Of a stretch of DNA of 5,754 nt, positions 1-5,227 are shown piece by piece (positions within the stretch are counted from its first letter, which is position 1; each line of letters opens with the position of its first letter). This DNA is from Phycisphaerales bacterium (lineage in GTDB: Bacteria > Planctomycetota > Phycisphaerae > Phycisphaerales > UBA1924): NCBI GenBank assembly GCA_016763115.1, contig JAESUL010000228.1:1-5754 (forward strand). Reading direction: 5' to 3'. The notes beneath the pieces are model-generated. The model was not told the DNA's origin and made no database searches. It saw only the letters and a program-made list of their open reading frames with translations. A program made the translations under genes and the position numbers.

Positions 1-531
1 GCCCGGTGGCTGAAATCCGGCATCTCGACTGTGGACTGACCGACGGCTCCAGCTACGATGATCTGGCCATTGGCCCAATCTTCCCAGGCCACCGTAGTTG
101 CAGGTGGGGCAGTGTCCGGGGCGAGGCTTTCGGCGGGACTTAAATAGTGTGAGTGCAATTGAACACACAACGAAAAAGGCGGCCGGGTAGATGAGTGAAA
201 TCTCCAACAGAGGGGCTTTCATGTCCTGACCAATGATGCGGGGAAGCCATGGAGCCCGGGTACTCTCGACTGGGTCGGGGGTCCATCGTACTCGAAAGCC
301 CTTCGGGCGAGTCCACAACGGTTGCGCAAACGACATGTCTTTCACAACGAGTTGAGAACCCGAAACAAGAATCTTGGCCACACCTGCTGGTACGCGATCG
401 CCTGCTTGATACGACACGCTGACACCAGGCGACATGAAGAGTGACCAGAGAATGAGAATGATCAAGAGCACCGCAAGGATATTGACCCGCTTATGCAACT
501 CGTCAGCCAGGTTTTTCCGCTTGCTCTTCAT
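1..531 (-). CDS. Two-pass membrane protein with a CPTC motif, partial (3' end outside window)
   Basis: I do not recognise a named family. The frame is open from an ATG at 531 to the window edge, 177 codons with no stop. The N-terminus is basic (MKSKRK), followed by a membrane segment at about residues 17-34. An extracytoplasmic stretch of roughly 75 residues follows, then a second membrane segment at about 111-130, a basic patch (KSRRKPRP) and CPTCNY at 141-146. A short membrane-anchored protein ending in a basic patch and a CPxC zinc-ribbon half is a layout I associate with planctomycete genomes. A second Cys pair would be expected within about 20 residues, but none appears in the remaining 31 visible residues. 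The start overlaps the 3' end of truA by 29 bases, so it is probably the last gene of that transcript. No clear Shine-Dalgarno is seen. Function unknown; the reading is firm to about residue 146 and uncertain after that. Confidence 0.6.
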   Translation of the reverse strand, partial: MKSKRKNLADELHKRVNILAVLLIILILWSLFMSPGVSVSYQAGDRVPAGVAKILVSGSQLVVKDMSFAQPLWTRPKGFRVRWTPDPVESTRAPWLPRIIGQDMKAPLLEISLIYPAAFFVVCSIALTLFKSRRKPRPGHCPTCNYGGLGRLGQWPDHRSWSRRSVHSRDAGFQPPG

Positions 532-1372
532 ACCGGATCCATTCTAACCGCAACCCCTGCGGCGGGAGGGTTGGGCCGGCTTGTTTGCGGTCGCACGATT
601 GCAAAATCGCGGGGAGTGCGTCCGGGTCGATCTTGGCTCGTCCGACCTCCATCAGGGTGCCGGCGATGATCCGGACCATGTTGTAGAGGAAACCCGAACC
701 ACTGATACGGATCACGACCCGCCCCGGTTCGGGTTGAGGTTCAACATTGCAAGTGAAAACGGTGCGGACGGTGGTTTTTCGCCCATGGGCGATCTGGGCG
801 AAGCATGCAAAGTCGTGCTCGCCAACAATATAATCGGCGGCCTGTTGCATGAGCGTTGCATCGAGCGGATGCCAGGTGTGGAACACGGTGCGTCGATCCC
901 ACAGCGGGCGGACGGGGCCGGAGACCATGGTGTAGCGGTATTCTTTTTCGATCGCGCCGCCGATGGGGTTGAAGTTCCTCGGCACCGTTTCGGCCTTCAT
1001 TATCAGCACATCGCGGGGGAGTTTGCTGTTGAGCGCGCGCACCAGCGCAGCGGTCCCGCGTTCGATGGGCCAGCCGACGCCCTTTGATTCATCGGGAGCG
1101 GAGGTGAAGGCCGCGACCTGCCCGAGCGCGTGCACGCCCGAGTCGGTGCGCGATGCGCCGAGGACATGGGCCGGCTCGCGGATCGTTTCGCGGACGGCTT
1201 GTTCAACAATGTGCTGGACGGTGCGGAGTTGGATGCGTTTTGGTTCTTGGCCGGGCAGTGGTTGCGGGGCGTCGGGGTCGGGTGGTTCTTGCTTTTGCCA
1301 CCCGACGAAATCGGTGCCGTCGTAGGCAACGGTGAGTTTGTAGCGGTGCTGATTTAGAACCTCGTCATTCAT
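503..1372 (-). CDS. truA: tRNA pseudouridine(38-40) synthase TruA
   Basis: TruA converts uridine to pseudouridine at positions 38-40 in the anticodon arm of tRNAs, in the cytoplasm. The 289-residue protein is close to the usual 250-270 but has an insertion. YDGTDFVGWQ (residues 17-26) is the N-terminal signature. The catalytic loop RTDSGVHA (75-82) carries the nucleophile Asp77. KEYRY (143-147), GEHDFACF (184-191), the FLYNMVRIIAG block (228-238) and AGPTLPPQGL (265-274) follow in the family order. Between GWQ and the next conserved helix lies a Pro/Asp/Gln-rich insert of about 20 residues (28-48) that bacterial enzymes such as E. coli TruA lack. The ATG at 1372 overlaps the TGA of the upstream kinase gene as ATGA, which suggests translational coupling and fixes the start. 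The 3' end overlaps the start of the next gene by 29 bases. Confidence 0.96.
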   Translation of the reverse strand: MNDEVLNQHRYKLTVAYDGTDFVGWQKQEPPDPDAPQPLPGQEPKRIQLRTVQHIVEQAVRETIREPAHVLGASRTDSGVHALGQVAAFTSAPDESKGVGWPIERGTAALVRALNSKLPRDVLIMKAETVPRNFNPIGGAIEKEYRYTMVSGPVRPLWDRRTVFHTWHPLDATLMQQAADYIVGEHDFACFAQIAHGRKTTVRTVFTCNVEPQPEPGRVVIRISGSGFLYNMVRIIAGTLMEVGRAKIDPDALPAILQSCDRKQAGPTLPPQGLRLEWIRYEEQAEKPG

Positions 1373-2297
1373 TGAGGACCTTCAGCCGTTTCGACGATCG
1401 TGTTGTAGACCTTAGATGCGAGCGCGAGGTAGCGGCCGCGCGGGAAGTACCCGAGGTGGTCGCCAAGGTAGCCCATCGCGCCGAGGATGCTGTACTTGGC
1501 TTGCGTTGGTGAGCAGCCGAGGATGTCGCAGTGGTGGAGGACCTGCTTTCGGAGGACCTTTGTGGGCATCCGTGACGAGAGCCCGAAGCGGATGAGGTCG
1601 ACGAATGGGTACCCGATTGTTCGTGACCCGGCCCAGTCGATGACGCTTATTTTGTAGCGGTTTGGTGCGGATTTGTTTGTGGGCGGAGGATGTTGCCCAT
1701 CCAGAAGTCACCGTGCTCGAGGGAGTGGGTCGGGTTCCAAGATTCGGTGCCGATCTCATCAAGCCCCTGCTCGGCCGCGGTTCGCATTGCCCTCGGCATG
1801 TCTTCATCATCGTGAATGCGTTGGAGGTCGGCAGCGAATCGGGATTCATTTTCCATTTCGGATACGCATTTTTGTGTGGTGGTGGCGACGCCGTCGAGCC
1901 ATGCGAAGATACTGGGGCGAAGCCGGGTGCGGTGGACGCGCCCCATCACGCGCGATTGGCTCAATGGTGTACACCACGGCCAGCACACAAAGCTGAGATC
2001 CTTGTAGACACCTTTGGCCAACGGCTCGATGATGACCAAGCCGAGTTCGTCGTTGAGCAGTTCTTTGGCATCCGCGGCGCGATCGACGCTCTGCTGGACG
2101 AGCCCGGGTTCGAGTTGGCTTGCGAGGAAGAGCACGCCGCGGCGTTTGCCGTCGCTGTCGACGATGGTGCTGCGTAGGGGGTTGTCCTTGGTATCGGTGG
2201 CCGGTGCGCCAAGCGACATGGGTTCGAGCCGAGCACCGACGATGTTCAGTTCGTCATTGTTGCACAGATCAACAAGCAGTTGTTCGAGTAGTTCCAT
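1369..2297 (-). pseudogene. APH-type small-molecule phosphotransferase, split by a one-base frameshift
   Basis: This is a kinase-fold protein of the aminoglycoside phosphotransferase/choline kinase superfamily; the substrate cannot be told. The first frame (ATG 2297 to TAA 1647) reads through an N-lobe, with GVLFLAS and then LGLVIIEPL and LSFVCWPWC, to the catalytic loop HGDFWMGNIL. That loop matches HxDxxxxN, with His195, Asp197 and Asn202. Immediately after it the frame is lost. The continuation lies in another frame: YKISVIDWAG, holding the metal-binding Asp of the IDW motif, then YPFVDLIRFG and a normal C-terminus ending at the TGA at 1369-1371. One missing base between about 1650 and 1690, for example in the CCC before ACAAAC, would restore a protein of about 309 residues, a normal family length. 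Both halves keep family motifs, so the lesion is either very recent or a sequencing error. The gene lies 49 bases after trpS and is coupled to truA by ATGA. Confidence 0.82.
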
Positions 2298-2346
2298 GCG
2301 TTGCCGATCGGTCCAGAGATGGGAGAGGGTACCAGAGAGTGTAGAA

Positions 2347-3414
2347 TCAATCGAACATCAACGACCGTTTGCCGAACCCGATCTTCATCGCGTCCTTGGC
2401 CAGGTACAGCGTTTCTTCGGCGGCATCGTTGGCTTTCTGCGTGTGCTCGCGGAGGATTTCGAGGATCTTGGCGTCGCCCGCTTCGCCTTCGTACGGTGCG
2501 CGTCGTTCACGCATCGGTTCGAGCAGTTTATCAATATGCTCGCTGACTTCGACCTTGATGTGCCCGTCGCCGATGTTGTCGCCCTTGGTGTACTTTTCTT
2601 CGAGTTCCTTGATCCGTGCGTCGTCGGCGATAAACGCGCGGACATACTGGAACAGCGAGTTGTTGATATCGCCCGGCTCATCCATGCCTTGGCGACCGGT
2701 GTACAACCCGCCCATCTTCTTTTTGATCTTCTTGAAGGTGTCGGTGAGGAAGATGGCGTTGTTGAGTGATTTGGACATCTTGTTGACGCCGTCGGTGCCG
2801 ATGAGTCGCGCGATGCGTCCGACCTTGCCCTCGGGGATCGGGAAGAGCCCGCCCTCTTTGATGTAGTCGTCGTCCTCGGTGTGCGGGTTGACGCCGCAGT
2901 ACATCTGGTTGAATCTCCGCGCCACCTCGCGGCATGGCTCGATGTGCGCGAGCTGGTCTTCGCCGACTGGGACAAGTTCGGGACGGAAGATCAGGATATC
3001 GGCGCACTGCCCGACGGTGTACATCGGAAAACCAAAGGAATAGTTGTCGCCGAGTCCTTTGGTTTCTAGTTCGGTCTTGAGCGTCGGGTTGCGCATCACG
3101 CGGTTGAACGGCAGGAGCATCGCGAGGTACCAGGTGAGCTCGGCGATGCCCGGGATTTCGGTTTGGAGGACGAAGGTTGCTTTTTCGGGGTCGATGCCGC
3201 AGGCGATCCAGTCCTTGACGATGTCGATCGTCGAGCGGCGGATCTCATCTGGCTTGTCGGCCCTTGTGGTGAAGGCGTGCATGTTGGCGATCAGGAAAAA
3301 GCAGTCGTACTCATCTTGGAGCGCGACGCGGTTTTCCAGCGACCCAACCCAGTGCCCGAGGTGGAGCTGTCCTGTGGGGGTATCGCCGGTAAGAATGCGT
3401 GGTTTGGTGGTCAT
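2347..3414 (-). CDS. trpS: Tryptophanyl-tRNA synthetase
   Basis: TrpS is a class Ic aminoacyl-tRNA synthetase that activates tryptophan with ATP and charges tRNA-Trp in the cytoplasm. From the ATG at 3414 the protein has 355 residues, within the usual bacterial range (about 330-360). The Rossmann-fold nucleotide site shows TPTGQLHLGH, with HLGH at 18-21 as the HIGH motif. Next come the NPTLK region (109-113), MYTVGQCADIL (131-141), VPVGEDQLAHIE (148-159) and KMSKS (212-216). The reading frame stays open 26 codons further upstream to a TTG at 3492, but that stretch has no family counterpart. ATG 3414 puts ILTGDTPTG at residue 7, as expected, so I chose it. No Shine-Dalgarno is evident. I saw no T-box or Trp-rich leader peptide in the 200-base divergent spacer. 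Confidence 0.97.
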   Translation of the reverse strand: MTTKPRILTGDTPTGQLHLGHWVGSLENRVALQDEYDCFFLIANMHAFTTRADKPDEIRRSTIDIVKDWIACGIDPEKATFVLQTEIPGIAELTWYLAMLLPFNRVMRNPTLKTELETKGLGDNYSFGFPMYTVGQCADILIFRPELVPVGEDQLAHIEPCREVARRFNQMYCGVNPHTEDDDYIKEGGLFPIPEGKVGRIARLIGTDGVNKMSKSLNNAIFLTDTFKKIKKKMGGLYTGRQGMDEPGDINNSLFQYVRAFIADDARIKELEEKYTKGDNIGDGHIKVEVSEHIDKLLEPMRERRAPYEGEAGDAKILEILREHTQKANDAAEETLYLAKDAMKIGFGKRSLMFD

Positions 3415-3518
3415 ATTGCAGGGATCGTAGGTTCTTGGTTCGTCCAAAGGCTTTGCGTACAGATACCTTTCACTTCGCAATGATCGCCTCAAATCACATG
3501 CCTAACATCGGCGGTACA

Positions 3519-3547
3519 AGATGCAGATTGGTTTTTCATTTGCATCT
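3519..3547. repeat. Inverted repeat with T-rich loop
   Basis: AGATGCA (3519-3525) and TGCATCT (3541-3547) are perfect reverse complements. The stem extends inward three more pairs with one G-T wobble (GAT 3526-3528 with ATT 3538-3540), leaving a 9-base loop that contains TTTTT. It lies midway between the divergent genes and could be an operator or a weak hairpin. The sequence alone does not decide. Confidence 0.5.
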
Positions 3548-3556
3548 AGAATTTTG

Positions 3557-3603
3557 GCCTAGGCACCACCGCCTAGGCACCATCGCCTAGGTATAACCCT
3601 AGG
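3557..3603 (+). repeat. 14-bp tandem repeat of the palindrome CCTAGG, overlapping the ribosome binding site
   Basis: Three adjacent 14-base units begin with GCCTAGG. Units 1 (GCCTAGGCACCACC, 3557-3570) and 2 (3571-3584) differ by one base; unit 3 (3585-3598) diverges after GCCTAGG. A fourth CCTAGG follows at 3598-3603. The palindrome copies are at 3558, 3572, 3586 and 3598. Because each copy is self-complementary, neighbouring copies can pair in RNA: 1 with 2 (8-bp stem, loop ACCACC), 2 with 3, or 3 with 4 (6-bp stem, loop TATAAC). The last pairing would cover the AGG of the Shine-Dalgarno. It could equally be an array of sites for a dimeric DNA-binding protein. Confidence 0.85.
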
Positions 3604-3605
3604 AG
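3601..3605 (+). promoter_or_regulatory. Shine-Dalgarno AGGAG for the exported protein
   Basis: AGGAG ends nine bases before the ATG at 3615, a good spacing. It is the only clear Shine-Dalgarno in the window and it fixes this start. Its first three bases belong to the fourth CCTAGG copy. Confidence 0.8.
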
Positions 3606-3614
3606 AAATCATTT

Positions 3615-4664
3615 ATGATTCATCGATTCAAAAGACTCAACGCCTTTATGACAGGGTGCTTGGTGTCCACTGTTGTGTTCGGGTACCCCGCGCAGTTACT
3701 CGCCCAAAGCAACATGGGCGACGACCCTATCCAAGGCGTGACCTCCACCACGCAGTTGCCGCCGGCGACAACAGCGGAGATGGAAGACGCCATCGCGGGC
3801 ATCGAAGCAGGGCTGAGCCCTATTGATGCTATAGGGTACAAGTCGTATCCAATCCGCGAGCACACGGCATTTTTATCTGATTTATGGGATGTGCATTTTC
3901 AAGCCGACTTCGTATACAACACTTCAGGACTTCATTTTGATTCGTGGATTCCCAACGGCACTGGTAGCTTGGAAGGCCAATCAGAGACAGGGGTAGCATT
4001 TACGGCAGACATTCTATTTTCCGTGAATGCTCCCCTTGACGATCGGATTGGCATAGCAGACGAGGACCTCGCAATACTTGAGGCAACAGACACCTCCTTT
4101 GGCGTTGCGTGGTTGGAAATTTCTACCGAGACCGCGTCAACGAGAATATTTGGTATATGGATGGAACAGACTGATGTAGAGAATACTACACATGCTGCCT
4201 TTGTACCCATCACAACAATTTCCGTAGAGGATTGGGACAATCTATTGATTGCACTTCCAAGCCTTCTCGAAGATATTGAAACTTTTTGGGATACACCGGT
4301 ACACAGAGGGGCTTGGAGTTCTTTTAGGAATGCAATGAAGACTGCCGCCAAAGTTGCAGTTCTCGCCATTGTCGTGATCGCTATCGTGGCAGTCGTGGTG
4401 GTCGCTGCTCCAGCAGTTGCTGCCGCTGCAGGCATTGCAATGGGTGGTGCAATGACAACAGCAATAGGGGCAACGGCTGGGGTTGTCGCTACATCTGTGA
4501 TTGTTGCTAGTCAGTTTGCTGATGACACAAAGCAAAATATCCAAGATTTGAGAGATGCGTTGCAAGATGCACTCGACAACCTCCCATATGGGATTGGAGA
4601 CAATATAGATTTAGATAGTATGACTGATGCCGAAATCGTTCAAATGGCGGAGGATTCGGCGTAG
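3615..4664 (+). CDS. Exported protein with C-terminal Ala/Val/Gly-rich hydrophobic region
   Basis: I do not recognise the family. The 349-residue protein starts with a Sec-type signal peptide: basic MIHRFKR, hydrophobic core at about 10-27 and a likely cleavage near LLAQ (28-31). Residues 32-80 are low-complexity, Thr/Ala/Asp-rich and acidic. Residues 85-205 alternate hydrophobic and polar residues in a beta-like pattern, without a catalytic motif I can name. Residues 247-299 are almost entirely Ala, Val, Ile, Gly and Thr, enough for two membrane helices, with GIAMG (273-277) and GATAG (285-289) as GxxxG contacts and basic residues (Arg231, Arg238, Lys242, Lys246) just before. The acidic tail (301-349) contains a short amphipathic stretch, DLRDALQDALDNL. 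The start follows a strong Shine-Dalgarno. The glycine-zipper pair could insert into or oligomerise in a membrane, so a pore-forming or membrane-anchored surface role is possible, but this is inference. It is first in a likely three-gene operon. Confidence 0.85.
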   Translation: MIHRFKRLNAFMTGCLVSTVVFGYPAQLLAQSNMGDDPIQGVTSTTQLPPATTAEMEDAIAGIEAGLSPIDAIGYKSYPIREHTAFLSDLWDVHFQADFVYNTSGLHFDSWIPNGTGSLEGQSETGVAFTADILFSVNAPLDDRIGIADEDLAILEATDTSFGVAWLEISTETASTRIFGIWMEQTDVENTTHAAFVPITTISVEDWDNLLIALPSLLEDIETFWDTPVHRGAWSSFRNAMKTAAKVAVLAIVVIAIVAVVVVAAPAVAAAAGIAMGGAMTTAIGATAGVVATSVIVASQFADDTKQNIQDLRDALQDALDNLPYGIGDNIDLDSMTDAEIVQMAEDSA

Positions 4665-4673
4665 TTGTGCGTT

Positions 4674-4707
4674 GCAAATTGATGAATATGCCAAGCATGC
4701 AATTTGC
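4674..4707 (+). repeat. Short inverted repeat enclosing the proposed start codon
   Basis: GCAAATT (4674-4680) is the reverse complement of AATTTGC (4701-4707). The 20-base interior contains ATGC (4688-4691) and GCAT (4695-4698), which can pair further. The structure would enclose the ATG at 4688. The stem is AT-rich and could be chance. Confidence 0.35.
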
Positions 4708-5227
4708 GATTGGAGAAGACACGAATCTGCGTCGCGAGATTGGTGCTCGCGACGCAGATTCTTCATTGCGAAACAAGTCGGTTCTGTTTGCATGGTTCTT
4801 GTTTTCTTTATTTATATCTATTCCAGCAACCTATTACATGTCTCCGCTTTACTTGAATAAGCACGGATTTATATTCGCAACTGCTACTGCAGTATCAATT
4901 TTCGTACTAATGACTTTGTCGACATTTCCGTGTTTCATTTTGGCTCTTTGCTTCACTCCTTATTCACCAGTATTTCTCTATCGGGAACGGGTCTATCCTG
5001 GTTTTATTGAACAAACCATTCTTGGGCTCAAAAGAACGAGCAACCTGATCTATGCCACAATCAAGGTTCGCAAATCGTCGACAAGGATCGGGCGGCGATT
5101 GGGTATCTACTCCGTTTGTATTTCATCAGCGAGGCATTCAAATATTAACATCCATCTACTTACCAGATCGGAAGTCGATCTACTCCTGGCCTACTTGAAC
5201 GCGGCCCAAGAGAAATCTAGTGCCTGA
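4688..5227 (+). CDS. Two-pass membrane protein, first of two tandem paralogs
   Basis: I do not recognise a named family. From ATG 4688 it has 179 residues. A cytoplasmic-looking N-terminus with IGED (8-11) and LRRE (14-17) is followed by membrane segments at about 32-51 and 61-90. Then comes a C-terminal domain containing YSPVFLY (92-98), short basic strands and an end segment LLTRSEVDLLLAYLNAAQ (157-174). The downstream gene aligns along its whole length: LGEE, VRRD, YCPVWLY (94-100) and ALTPEEYNRVMKYWQAAN at exactly 157-174. The two-helix-plus-beta-domain plan resembles bacterial PH-like (DUF304-type) membrane proteins, a tentative reading. An in-frame GTG at 4667 would add seven residues. 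I prefer 4688 because it makes the N-terminus match the paralog. The gene lies 23 bases after the exported-protein gene, and a strong hairpin sits in codons 12-25. It is AT-richer than the minus-strand genes (one counted line, 4861-4920, is 23 of 60 GC). Confidence 0.8.
   Translation: MPSMQFAIGEDTNLRREIGARDADSSLRNKSVLFAWFLFSLFISIPATYYMSPLYLNKHGFIFATATAVSIFVLMTLSTFPCFILALCFTPYSPVFLYRERVYPGFIEQTILGLKRTSNLIYATIKVRKSSTRIGRRLGIYSVCISSARHSNINIHLLTRSEVDLLLAYLNAAQEKSSA
4723..4761 (+). repeat. Perfect 16-bp hairpin with 7-base loop inside the first paralog
   Basis: GAATCTGCGTCGCGAG (4723-4738) is the exact reverse complement of 4746-4761; the loop is ATTGGTG. It begins at nucleotide 36 of the coding sequence counted from ATG 4688. 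It could be an mRNA structure within the coding sequence. It could also be an intrinsic terminator of the exported-protein gene, whose stop is 58 bases upstream, but only TTCTT-type sequence follows, not a real T-run. Confidence 0.9.

Larger units (their letters stand above)
3415..3614. promoter_or_regulatory. Divergent intergenic region between trpS and the plus-strand gene cluster
   Basis: This 200-base spacer separates trpS (leftward) from the exported-protein gene (rightward), so it should contain promoters for both. It holds an inverted repeat at 3519-3547, a CCTAGG-based tandem array at 3557-3603 and a Shine-Dalgarno at 3601-3605. I could not find a convincing -35/-10 pair on either strand. 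Confidence 0.6.

Noticed and set aside
581..1087. Plus-strand open frame opposite truA
   Set aside because: Shadow of a high-GC gene; truA motifs are unambiguous on the other strand.
2014..2769. 251-codon open frame on the plus strand opposite trpS and the kinase gene
   Set aside because: It spans two recognised minus-strand genes and has a Ser/Arg-rich shadow composition.
3415..3492. N-terminal extension of TrpS by 26 codons to a TTG start
   Set aside because: The extra residues have no counterpart in the family, and ATG 3414 gives the normal N-terminus.
3528..3552. Promoter TTGGTT / TAGAAT for the exported-protein gene
   Set aside because: The spacer is only 13 bases and the -35 match is poor.
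3415..3560. T-box or Trp leader peptide upstream of trpS
   Set aside because: I saw no Trp-codon cluster and no T-box-like conserved segment in the minus-strand leader.
3592..3597. TATAAC as a -10 box
   Set aside because: Transcription would start within or next to the Shine-Dalgarno at 3601-3605, and no -35 is present.
3932..4435. Long open frame on the minus strand opposite the exported-protein gene
   Set aside because: It is the antisense shadow of an Ala/Val-rich coding region; its composition is low-complexity and it has no start signal.
4723..4761. Hairpin called outright as an intrinsic terminator
   Set aside because: No T-run follows, and third-codon-position changes with conserved LRRE/VRRD in the paralog suggest the region is translated. 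It is kept as an alternative only.
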